A stretch of DNA of 64,000 bases from NCBI GenBank assembly GCA_026003475.1, contig BPHJ01000001.1:2008501-2072500 (forward strand). The letters are read 5' to 3'. Shown here one piece after another: positions 12,966-20,468 of this stretch (position 1 is its first letter; the number at the start of each line of letters is the position of its first letter). A program made the position numbers and the translations under genes. Source of the DNA: Candidatus Kapaibacterium sp. GTDB lineage: Bacteria; Bacteroidota; Ignavibacteria; Kapaibacteriales; NICIL-2. The notes below the pieces were generated by a model, which ran no database searches, had not been told where the DNA came from, and saw only the letters and a program-made list of their open reading frames with translations.

Positions 12966-13802
12966 ATGCTGCGGTTTCGTTCAACCTTCTGCCTTCTCGT
13001 TTTCGCCGTCACGGCGTTAGCTCAACCGCAATGGCGCCTTTTTGAGGACACACTACAACTAGGCCGACACTCGTTTCAAGCGCTTGCGATTCGGCCCACC
13101 CAAGTATTAGTTATGGGCGGATTCACGCGTGCAGTCGGAGGAAAGATAGGTCAGCCTGCCCGCGAGTGCGAAATCATCGACATCGAACAGCGCCGAGTAT
13201 TCCCCGCAGCACCTATGAATGTGGGACGAGCAGAGTTTGTTGCATTGCCTACTCCGGATTCCAACGTTGTCGCCATCAGTGGCGTATCAGGGTATGTCTC
13301 GACCGAAGGAGGGAGTGGCACGCTTACTCCAACGGTTGAATTCTATGAGCGTACATTGAACCGCTGGCGTGTTCTCGGTAATCTCATCGTTGCACGGCGA
13401 CAGCACACCGCAATTTGGCTCGATGATCACCGAATCTTGATCGTTGGTGGCCGCCTCGAAGATCTCAGTTCCACAGCCTCCGCTGAAATTTTCGATATTC
13501 TAACGGGTGTTAGCCAACCAGCCCCTCCATACCCCTATAGCATGACAGACTTGGTTTCCGCTCGGACACGTACTGGTCGAATCCTTGTATGGGGAGGGCG
13601 ACAGGGAGGTCCAAATAGCTTTCGCACCAATGAAATCTATGAGTACACCCCTACTGGGTGGAGACTTTATCAAACGATGCCTGAGGTCAGCCGTTCCCCA
13701 TCTGTCATTGCTCTCGTAGATGGGAGGGTCCTCTTTTGTGGTGGCAGTCCACAAGAATCACCCAATAGTATTTTCCCTCGCAGGTATCTATATCGAGCGT
13801 AA
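12966..13802 (+). pseudogene. Kelch/galactose-oxidase-like exported protein, 5' part of a multiply frameshifted gene
   Basis: The frame starts with a signal peptide (MLRFRSTFCLLVFAVTALAQ) and encodes kelch-type repeats: 'VLVMGGFTRAVGG', 'HTAIWLDDHRILIVGGRLEDL', 'TRTGRILVWGGRQGG', 'GRVLFCGGSP'. It stops at 13800-13802. The propeller continues in the next frame (GIYIERNG, from about 13780), then in a third frame (WTADSVLVIGGFMKEE, around 13868) and finally back in the original frame (CEIFNIATGRS, from 13944). Three successive +1 shifts within about 165 bp therefore break the gene and together restore the frame. The product was probably a surface beta-propeller. Confidence 0.75.
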
Positions 13803-13943
13803 TGGCTTATTCACGCGATTGCAAGATTCCATGATTGATCGGACGTGCATGGCATGGCCTCGTCCACTGGACGGCAGATAGTGTGCTTGTAATTGGTGGC
13901 TTCATGAAGGAGGAATGGCGGAACGTGGGACATAAGTACTCGT

Positions 13944-14885
13944 AGTTGCGAGATTTTCAATATTGCCACCGGAAGAAGTGTTCAATCAGCACCTCTTGCT
14001 GTTGCGCGGGGACATGGCAAAGTACTTGATTTGAGTGCGCCCAGTATGCCACGCACAGTCCTCGCCATCTCAGGTCTTGACTCCACCTACCGCAACACCC
14101 CCACCATCGAGATCCTCGAACGGAAGTGCCCAGAGCGAGCGGTGACGATCACCGGAGCGCGTTCCCTCTGCCCGGGCGATACCCTCCTGCTCAGCGCCGA
14201 TAGCGGCTTTGTCCGCTATCGCTGGTCCACTGGCGATACCACACGCTCCCTCCGCATCAGCTCGCCAGGGACCTACACCGTCACCGCCACCGACGCCGAT
14301 AGCTGCACCGCCACCGGTGATGTCACCGTCACCGCTGCTCCCGGTGCCATCCTCCTGCACACTCGTTCCACACCGGCCCACGTGCCTATCGGAACCATTT
14401 GGTGCGACACGGTGGAACTGCTCAACCCCTCTGATGTTCCACTGCTCCTCGATAGCCTCTGGCTTGCCCGGAACGTCGAGTGGTCACTGCCTCTGCACCA
14501 GCTACCCCTGGAGCTCGCCCCCGGCGAACGCCGTACCCTCCTGGTCTGCTGGTCCTCCTGGGCGCGCGGCGAACACCGCGATACCCTCGTGCTGACTACT
14601 CCCTGCGGCATAAAACTACTCCCCCTTGCACTCCTTGCCACCGATATCCAGTGGAAGGCTCACAGCTCCTGCGGCGTTACCATCGAAAGCATCCTTGCCG
14701 ACGATGCGATGACAACTCTCATTACCGCAGCGCACCTGGTGCGCATTCGTGACTTGGTCGGTCGCGTCGTGTTCGAGCACATCGGTGACGGACAGGCCAC
14801 CCCAATCGCTATCCCCGGCGGGTTACGCCCTGGCATCTACCTGCTCGAACGCGACGAGGTCCGCTCCTTGCTCCTGGTACGGTAG
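13944..14885 (+). pseudogene. 3' part of the kelch gene: Ig-like module and T9SS-like C-terminus
   Basis: This continues the previous entry after the last frameshift; the first internal ATG usable as a start is 14046 (MPRTVLAISG). It encodes the last kelch blade ('TVLAISGLDSTYRNTPTIEILE'), an Ig-like module resembling those at 5.7-6.9 kb ('LCPGDTLLLSADSGFVRYRWSTGDTTRSL'), a CARDB-like segment (about 14340-14650) and a short C-terminal domain of T9SS type ('VRIRDLVGRVVFEH', 'GLRPGIYLLE'). It has no signal peptide of its own, so it is functional only if the frameshifts are absent in the living cell. It converges with the next gene, 5 bp away. Confidence 0.7.
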
Positions 14886-14890
14886 CTGTG

Positions 14891-16528
14891 CTATTCCGTA
14901 TCAATCGTGCTGCCGTAGATCGTGGGAAGTGCAAACAGGTGTGAGCGCACCGCCGAGAAGAGCTGATTGCTTGAGAACACAATCCCGATGCGTTGGGTGT
15001 CGAGGTTGTAGGCAATGTCCAGACGGAGGATGCCGCCTTCTTCCTGCCACTTGAGATTGTGGAGACGAATGCCAATACCCACGGCGTGGTGGAAGCGAGC
15101 GTGGGAGAACGCAGCGCCCTGCATCCAGACGGTGCCCCCATCGAGAAATGCAACGCCACTGATGCCGAAAATCCACAGTCGCCACGGGGGCAGTGCGCGA
15201 AACTCCACGTTGTAGAGGAATCGGTTGTCGCCGACGAGTTGATTGACGGCATAGCTGCGCAGCCCGATGTCGTTATCGAGCACCAGTTGGCGGAAGGCAT
15301 TCCAGTTCCAGACTGTCTGCTGCCAAAAGCGCGCGACCAGCAACGATGCAGTGCTGAGGCGCCAATGCCCAAGCCCGTAGGATTCGATCGCAGTATAGCG
15401 TGCTTGTCCGCGCTGGAAACCAGAGCCGGCACTGATTCTGCCAAACAGGTAGGCGCGATCGTCTGCAAGGAACCCCGATTGTTCGGCTTCGCCTCCGATG
15501 TAAAAGAGCCGCTCGCCATCAGCATTCATCGGGAGGAAGTAGCCAATCGTTGCAGCGCCCCACGCACCCACAGCAAGGTCCTCGACCAAAAATCCATCCA
15601 GACCGCTAATGCGCCGAAAGCGCTGGCGAAGCGATCCCAGCGAGAGCAACGCCCGCGCGCTGTTATCGCCCGCTTGCCGGAACTCCGGTGCTATGCGCCG
15701 GACGTTCTCCACGCTGAGCAGCAGTGTTGCAAAGAGGCGGTCTTCGTTCTGGTCGGTTGTGCCGATGCTGATCCAACCGCTGGCGCGACGAAGATGGAAC
15801 GGGAGCAATTCGTACCGCCCCGTGCCGCGCCGATAGTAAAAATCCGAGCCGAAGGAGTTGACCCCACCCACACTCCACGCCAACGGCGTGCGAAGGGTGC
15901 GATAGGGCTTGAGCAGCGCCAGTTGTTGCAGCGTGCGGTAGCGGTTGGCAAAGAGGGTTCCGCTGACATTGACTTCGGAGCGCAGCGCACGCCGCCAGGT
16001 GAGCGCCACCGCTCCTTGCCAGCCAATCTGGTTTTCGGTCCGGTAGAGCATCTCGACACCGAACCGACTGCCCGTGCCCGCAAGATTGAACTCCTCGACT
16101 TCTGCACCAAGGGTAGCCGCACCACCACCCGAACCCACCAGCACAGCACCACTGGTGGACCAAAAATCTTGCGTGAGAACGGTCACCTCGACAGTATCGG
16201 CAGCAACAGTATCAACCAGCAGAGCAACGCGCGAGAAGAGCCCCGTCCGCCGCAAGTTCCGTTCGGACTCGTAGAGAAGCGCTGTGTCGAGAGGCTCGCC
16301 AGCATGGAACAACAGTTCATCGGCAACAACCCACGGGCGGGTGGTCGTGTGGAGTGCGTTGACCAGTGGTGCTGCAAAAAACCACTCCCCCGCGGTGGAA
16401 TCGAACACGTCGCGTTGGTCGAGCCAGACCGCCCCAACGATCGGCTGCGCACCAAGCCGAATGCCCTGGAGAAAAAAAACTGCGGTGCTCGCAACGAGCA
16501 ACCGCAGCAAACGGAGAACTGCCGTCAT
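14891..16528 (-). CDS. POTRA + outer-membrane beta-barrel protein (BamA/TamA-like, Omp85 superfamily)
   Basis: 545 residues. A signal peptide (LVASTAVFFLQGIRLGAQ) is followed by a POTRA-like segment (about 60-120: 'ADELLFHAGEPLDTALLYESERNLRRTGLFSRVALLVD'; the xxER.LR..G.F..V pattern is typical). A long stretch of alternating hydrophobic and polar strands then runs to the C-terminus. Omp85 proteins assemble or transport proteins across the outer membrane. This one has a single POTRA-like unit and is shorter than BamA, so it is probably an accessory Omp85 or surface-antigen-type barrel. It lies 9 bp after the stop of the upstream gene (16538-17236) and may be cotranscribed with it. Confidence 0.65.
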   Translation of the reverse strand: MTAVLRLLRLLVASTAVFFLQGIRLGAQPIVGAVWLDQRDVFDSTAGEWFFAAPLVNALHTTTRPWVVADELLFHAGEPLDTALLYESERNLRRTGLFSRVALLVDTVAADTVEVTVLTQDFWSTSGAVLVGSGGGAATLGAEVEEFNLAGTGSRFGVEMLYRTENQIGWQGAVALTWRRALRSEVNVSGTLFANRYRTLQQLALLKPYRTLRTPLAWSVGGVNSFGSDFYYRRGTGRYELLPFHLRRASGWISIGTTDQNEDRLFATLLLSVENVRRIAPEFRQAGDNSARALLSLGSLRQRFRRISGLDGFLVEDLAVGAWGAATIGYFLPMNADGERLFYIGGEAEQSGFLADDRAYLFGRISAGSGFQRGQARYTAIESYGLGHWRLSTASLLVARFWQQTVWNWNAFRQLVLDNDIGLRSYAVNQLVGDNRFLYNVEFRALPPWRLWIFGISGVAFLDGGTVWMQGAAFSHARFHHAVGIGIRLHNLKWQEEGGILRLDIAYNLDTQRIGIVFSSNQLFSAVRSHLFALPTIYGSTIDTE

Positions 16529-16537
16529 CGTGGATTG

Positions 16538-17236
16538 CTATGCTGCTGCCGTTTCGCTCGGACAGCACCAGCGTTCGTAGATGCCATCGAGCAGCAGGTT
16601 GATTGCATCGGCAGCTTCGCGTGCTGCGTCGAGCGCAATGCGTTGCTGCTCTTCGGTGCGGCAGATGCGCACCAATGCATCGCGAGTAACTTGGCGATGA
16701 ATGACATCGGCGTGCTCGTGCACCTGGAAAAAGATGAGCGCATCCTCGGTGTCGAGGTTGTAGAATTTTTTGAGCCCCTCGATCTTGGTGGTCGCCACTT
16801 CGGGGATTTGGGACTCATAGGCATAGAGCGCTGCCAATCCCACCGCAGGATTGGGATCGAAGGCAAGTTCGCGGAGAATTTCGACCGACTTGCGCGTGTG
16901 GGGCAGGTACTGGCGCGTTGCCATTTCTTGTCGAGTAATGCCGAGCGCATCGCCGAAGCGTCGCCACAGCTCTGGATGATTATTCTCCCCGTGCTCTTCT
17001 TCCATCAAGTTTTCCAGCAACATTTGCCGCACTGCCATATCATCGGCGCAGCGTGCATGCGTGGCACTGACGAAGGTCGGGAAGTGATAGACCTGGTGAT
17101 AGTACTCCAGCGCGTACTGGCGCAACTGCTCGAGTGTCAGTTCGCCGCGATTCCAGAGCTGGTAGAACGGGTGCTGGAGCATGTGCCGCTCGGCAATGAT
17201 CGCATCGAGCGCATCGAGAAATTCTTTGTCGGTCAT
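16538..17236 (-). CDS. CADD-type diiron oxygenase, probable self-sacrificing para-aminobenzoate synthase
   Basis: 232 residues, all-helical TenA/PqqC-like fold. Conserved features are 'HPFYQLWNRGELTLEQLRQY', the metal-ligand motif 'EEEHGENN' (about 80-87) and a second ligand block 'FFQVHEHADVIH' (about 170-181). A tyrosine-rich segment 'YALEYYHQVYHFP' lies near residue 41. Chlamydial CADD and its Nitrosomonas relative make pABA for folate by oxidatively cleaving one of their own tyrosines. By homology this protein would replace pabABC. It is divergent from clpS, with a promoter-like TAGTTTCG at 17277-17284 (minus strand). The family is well supported; the pABA role is inferred. Confidence 0.7.
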   Translation of the reverse strand: MTDKEFLDALDAIIAERHMLQHPFYQLWNRGELTLEQLRQYALEYYHQVYHFPTFVSATHARCADDMAVRQMLLENLMEEEHGENNHPELWRRFGDALGITRQEMATRQYLPHTRKSVEILRELAFDPNPAVGLAALYAYESQIPEVATTKIEGLKKFYNLDTEDALIFFQVHEHADVIHRQVTRDALVRICRTEEQQRIALDAAREAADAINLLLDGIYERWCCPSETAAA

Positions 17237-17276
17237 TGGTGGAGGTGTCCAAAAGTGGAGTGGTGTCCGCTGGGCG

Positions 17277-17302
17277 CGAAACTACGAAACGAAGTATTTT
17301 CG
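17277..17302. promoter_or_regulatory. Divergent -7-like elements between the CADD-type gene and clpS
   Basis: Minus-strand TAGTTTCG (17284-17277) lies 41 nt before the CADD-type start. Plus-strand TATTTTCG (17295-17302) lies 39 nt before clpS. Both differ by one base from the Bacteroidota -7 consensus TAnnTTTG and have the spacing seen at other genes in the window. No clear -33 TTG was identified for either. Confidence 0.35.
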
Positions 17303-17340
17303 TGCAACGAGAAGATGTGGAATTTCCTCGCACTGCGGAT

Positions 17341-17619
17341 ATGCCGAGCACCGAAGAACTGTTGCCCCAGATCGAGGTCGAAACAACCGTCGGAGCGCCG
17401 GCCAAGTGCATTCTGTACAACGACGACTGGCACACCTTCGACGAAGTCATCGTGCAATTGGTCAAAGCAACCGGATGCAGTATCGAGGAAGCAGAGCAGC
17501 TCACGTGGGAAGTTCATACCAACGGCAAAGCCAGTGTTTACGAAGGGGCATTGAGTCAGTGTTTGCGCGTCAGCAGTATTCTCGAAGAGATCGCGCTTCA
17601 CACCAGCATCGAGATGTAA
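17341..17619 (+). CDS. clpS: ClpS, ATP-dependent Clp protease adaptor
   Basis: The chosen ATG gives 92 residues, the usual ClpS length; an ORF extension to 17236 overlaps the divergent gene's start and adds an unrelated leader. The core 'CILYNDDWHTFDEVIVQLVKATG' carries the signature NDD near the N-terminus. 'AEQLTWEVHTNGKASVYEG' carries the conserved His and 'G.A.V..G' turn that form the N-degron pocket. ClpS delivers N-end-rule substrates to ClpA/ClpC-ClpP. It converges with the glycosyltransferase gene, 3 bp away. Confidence 0.92.
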   Translation: MPSTEELLPQIEVETTVGAPAKCILYNDDWHTFDEVIVQLVKATGCSIEEAEQLTWEVHTNGKASVYEGALSQCLRVSSILEEIALHTSIEM

Positions 17620-17622
17620 TCC

Positions 17623-18651
17623 TCAGCGGAAGGTTGCTCGCCAAAGGCGGTCGGTTTGCCAGATGGTTTCCTTCGGATGGGCACGGTGCTGCGCAAGCGT
17701 TGCAAGCCGTTCGGCAAAGAGCGCACGCTGCTGTTGGTCCACCAAGCTCGACTGGCAGACCGGCGCTGCACCGAGCAACTCGACCGCTGCCGGAAATTGC
17801 CGCTGCGCGGCTAAGACTGCTGCTAGCACGAACAGTCGCAAGCCTTCGCGATGCCGATCGGCACTGGTAAATGCCAACAAGCGTTCGGCACCGAGGAAAT
17901 CATCGCATGCAAGCGCACATTGGGCGCAGCGGATCGTTGCCAATTCCTGCTGCTGGCTGGAAAGCTCGGCGGAATTCCGAATTGGTTCCAGCAGCGATCG
18001 GGCACGCGCAAGGTTCCCGCGCGCGAATTCAGCAAGCCCCAGATGGTAGCGATGCCAGACGCTCTCCGGCTGTGCCGATAGTTCCATTTCCAGCAGCGCA
18101 ATGTTCCGCTCGATTTTCTCCGGCGAAAGCCGTTGGTAACCGGTGTGGAGAATGCGGATGTCGGTTTTTGCGATGTCGTAACCGGCCGCACGGACAGCGT
18201 CGGCAATTTGCTCGTGGATGGTCCCCGAAAAACGGATCGTCGGATGGCAGCGCACAATACGCGTGTAGCGGTGCTCGTGATAGGCCGAACCGTCGAGGGC
18301 ATTGACAATGCTCACTTCGATGCCACCCAGATGCTGCTGTGCAAGGAGATGGCGGCAGCGCTCGAAGGATTCGCGGTCGAGCACTTCATCGGTGTCGAGC
18401 ACCAATGCCCAGTCCGTGCGTAAATAGCCCAGCGCCCAATTCCGTGCTACCGAAAAATTGTCTCTCCAGCGGTGGAAGTACACCTCCGCACCGCTGCGCG
18501 CGGCCAGGGTTGGCGTAGCATCGAGCGAGCCGGTATCAACAACCACAATCTGGGTAGCAATCGGGCGCACCGACTCCAGCGCGCGACCGATGGTGTCGGC
18601 ACTATCGCGGGCGATCATCGCCACGCCGAGTGTTGGGATATTGCAGTCCAT
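17623..18651 (-). CDS. Family 2 glycosyltransferase with C-terminal helical repeats
   Basis: 342 residues. The N-terminal GT-A domain is typical of the SunS/WcaA-like group: 'LGVAMIARDSADTIGRALESV' (nucleotide-binding start), 'IVVVDTGSLDATPTLA', 'FSVARNWALGYLRTDWALVLDTDEVL' (DTDE as the metal-binding DxD) and 'FSGTIHEQI'. From about residue 200 the sequence becomes TPR-like helices ('WHRYHLGLAEFARGNLARARSLLEPI'). It probably transfers a sugar to a surface glycan or protein; the acceptor cannot be told. It has no signal peptide and is presumably cytoplasmic or membrane-associated. Confidence 0.85.
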   Translation of the reverse strand: MDCNIPTLGVAMIARDSADTIGRALESVRPIATQIVVVDTGSLDATPTLAARSGAEVYFHRWRDNFSVARNWALGYLRTDWALVLDTDEVLDRESFERCRHLLAQQHLGGIEVSIVNALDGSAYHEHRYTRIVRCHPTIRFSGTIHEQIADAVRAAGYDIAKTDIRILHTGYQRLSPEKIERNIALLEMELSAQPESVWHRYHLGLAEFARGNLARARSLLEPIRNSAELSSQQQELATIRCAQCALACDDFLGAERLLAFTSADRHREGLRLFVLAAVLAAQRQFPAAVELLGAAPVCQSSLVDQQQRALFAERLATLAQHRAHPKETIWQTDRLWRATFR

Positions 18652-18739
18652 GCAGCAGAGTTATCGTCCGTACCACGGGCACTGCACCGCTGTGGTGCAC
18701 ACCCAACAGACGGCAAAGACTGTGCCGGAAGGAGGATGG

Positions 18740-18946
18740 TTAGGAATTGAGCTCTGACTGGAGACGGGCTTGGCGGCGAGCAGCGCGGTTGCGTGCCATG
18801 CGTCGCTCGACCGACGGCTTGGTATAGTACGTGCGCCGCCGATACTCCCGCAGCACCCCGCTTCGTTCGAATTTTTTCTTGAAGCGACGCAAGGCGCGGT
18901 CAATGGATTCATTCGGTTGGATGGTTACGCCAATCACGCACAACAC
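18740..18946 (-). CDS. rpsU: 30S ribosomal protein S21
   Basis: 68 codons. The core 'VTIQPNESIDRALRRFKKKFERSGVLREYRRR' and the basic 'ERRMARNRAARR' tail match S21, which aids initiation on the small subunit. The ATG at 18946 yields an MLCVIG leader; a GTG at 18937 would give a start closer to most homologues, so the true N-terminus is uncertain. It lies 18 bp downstream of the conserved hypothetical gene and probably shares its transcript. Confidence 0.93.
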   Translation of the reverse strand: MLCVIGVTIQPNESIDRALRRFKKKFERSGVLREYRRRTYYTKPSVERRMARNRAARRQARLQSELNS

Positions 18947-18964
18947 CTCACAAATGGTGACACA

Positions 18965-19378
18965 TTACTTGCCGCATCGTTCGACCAGACGTCGTTCCTT
19001 GTTCTTTTCGAAGAGCACCACCAGCAGCGACATACCGTTGGTGGCAATTTCCTTGGAACGGACCAAGCCGTAATCGTCCAGCCCACGATGGTAGATGACA
19101 TCGCCGATGGCATATTCCTGCCGCGGGTCGTAGTCTTTGGAGTCCTCGCGTTCGATTTTGATGGTGGCAATGCGCTGCTGCTCGTGCTCGAGGGCATCGA
19201 GGTTGACCAGCTGCGCATGGCGGCTGACGGTGCAGCGCGCCCACTGCATGCGCCCTTGCTCGGTTTCCATTACCTCGCCGATGAGCTCGTGCCGCGTTTC
19301 CTTCATCAAAAACGGCGAATAAATCGTCACGTACTTGCGTGCACGGCGCCGACGCTTTTTGGCTTCCGCTTCTGCCAT
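18965..19378 (-). CDS. Conserved hypothetical basic protein, possible nucleic-acid-associated beta domain
   Basis: 137 residues. A very basic N-terminus (MAEAEAKKRRRRARKYV) precedes a mixed domain. The C-terminal half ('YAIGDVIYHRGLDDYGLVRSKEIATNG', 'LLVVLFEKNKERRLVE') resembles the CarD/RNAP-interacting or KOW-like 'GD.I.H...G.G.V' barrels. I do not recognise a named family. Its place just before rpsU, its small size and its charge suggest a translation- or transcription-associated role, but that is inference. A TATTTTTG -7 element lies 42 nt upstream (19420-19427). Confidence 0.6.
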   Translation of the reverse strand: MAEAEAKKRRRRARKYVTIYSPFLMKETRHELIGEVMETEQGRMQWARCTVSRHAQLVNLDALEHEQQRIATIKIEREDSKDYDPRQEYAIGDVIYHRGLDDYGLVRSKEIATNGMSLLVVLFEKNKERRLVERCGK

Positions 19379-19419
19379 CGCGCACCTTCAAAAATGGAAC
19401 ATGCCTTGTCTGCAAAGTG

Positions 19420-19427
19420 CAAAAATA
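19420..19427 (-). promoter_or_regulatory. -7 element TATTTTTG before the 18965-19378 gene and rpsU
   Basis: Minus-strand TATTTTTG is an exact TAnnTTTG match, 42 nt upstream of the ATG at 19378. No strong -33 TTG is visible at the expected distance. Confidence 0.4.
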
Positions 19428-19508
19428 CGAACTGCCCCTTCGCTGTGCGCCAGAGCATCGCGGAGCTGCGGTAGCGACGCTTGGTGCTACGAGCTGATTT
19501 GCCCACCT

Positions 19509-20243
19509 TCAGGAGGCCGTTTCGATCGCTTCGGTTTTCCAGCGAAAGCGGTAACCTACCCCTTTGACCGTCTCGATGCAGCCAGCATAGCGCCCGAGCT
19601 TATCGCGAATTTTCGAGATGTGGACGTCCACCGTGCGATCAACGACATAGACAGTTTCCCCCCAAATGCGATTGAGGAGTTGATCGCGGGTGAATACCTT
19701 GTCGGGATTGGCTGCCAGGAATGCTAAGAGCTCGAATTCCTTCTTGGGAAAGAATGTTTCGACCCCGTCAATCCAGACGGTGTAGTTCTGGCGATGAATT
19801 TCGAGCGCACCAATCCGGAGCACTTCCGGAGCCACAATGCGTTCGCTCCGCACCTGTTCACTAAACCGGCGGAGCAGCGACTTGACCCGAGCAATCAGAA
19901 CCCGTGGTGAGATGGGTTTGGTGATGTAGTCGTCGCCGCCAAGTTCGAGTCCGACGATTTGATCAACCTCCCCTGTCCGCGCAGTCAGAAACATCACCGG
20001 GATTTTGGCTGTTTCGGGTGTTCGGCGAAGCGTTCGGCACAGCTCGAATCCATCGGTGCCGGGCATCATCACGTCGAGAATGACCAAATCCGGTTGCAAC
20101 TGCATGGCTTTTTCGAGCACGTCGGTACTGTCGGTAAATCCGAGTGCCCGGTATCCTTCCCGCTCTAAGTTGTAGGTAATCAGCTCGACGATGTCTGGCT
20201 CGTCGTCAACGACGAAGATGGTTTTCCGAAGAGCAGTGGACAT
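19509..20243 (-). CDS. OmpR/PhoB-type response regulator
   Basis: 244 residues. The receiver domain has acidic pair 'VDDEPDIVEL', phosphoacceptor Asp in 'PDLVILDVMMPGTDGFEL' (near residue 56), Thr in 'VMFLTART' and the switch Lys in 'DDYITKPIS'. The winged-helix output domain has 'TFFPKKEFELLAFLAANPDKVFTRDQLLNRIWGE' and 'RTVDVHISKIRDKLG', followed by 'IETVKGVGYRF'. It should bind DNA as a phosphorylated dimer. No cognate histidine kinase is adjacent, so signal and regulon are unknown. A TAATTTTG element lies 32 nt upstream. Confidence 0.93.
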   Translation of the reverse strand: MSTALRKTIFVVDDEPDIVELITYNLEREGYRALGFTDSTDVLEKAMQLQPDLVILDVMMPGTDGFELCRTLRRTPETAKIPVMFLTARTGEVDQIVGLELGGDDYITKPISPRVLIARVKSLLRRFSEQVRSERIVAPEVLRIGALEIHRQNYTVWIDGVETFFPKKEFELLAFLAANPDKVFTRDQLLNRIWGETVYVVDRTVDVHISKIRDKLGRYAGCIETVKGVGYRFRWKTEAIETAS

Positions 20244-20274
20244 GATCGTTGGTTTGCCACGTTCGAGACCGATG

Positions 20275-20282
20275 CAAAATTA
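20275..20282 (-). promoter_or_regulatory. -7 element TAATTTTG before the response regulator
   Basis: Minus-strand TAATTTTG is an exact TAnnTTTG match, 32 nt upstream of the start at 20243. It is the same octamer that occurs inside each CRISPR repeat at 57.6-58.8 kb. Confidence 0.4.
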
Positions 20283-20468
20283 GCCCTATAGTCAACGGCG
20301 GTCGTGTAATGTTTTGGTAACTGTGTCGGGGACGGTTCATCCTGCCAAGGGAAGCGCAGGGTGAAAAGGTTCTCATTCCCAGGGAAGCAGGCCCTGTGGC
20401 ACGCATTCTGTATCGAGTCGAGCGCGCTTATTTGCGCGACTGTTCAGCCACATGTGGAGGTTTATGCC

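Noticed and set aside
14993-17554. 853-codon plus-strand ORF opposite the barrel and CADD-type genes
   Set aside because: It spans two well-supported minus-strand genes and the clpS region in the wrong frame.
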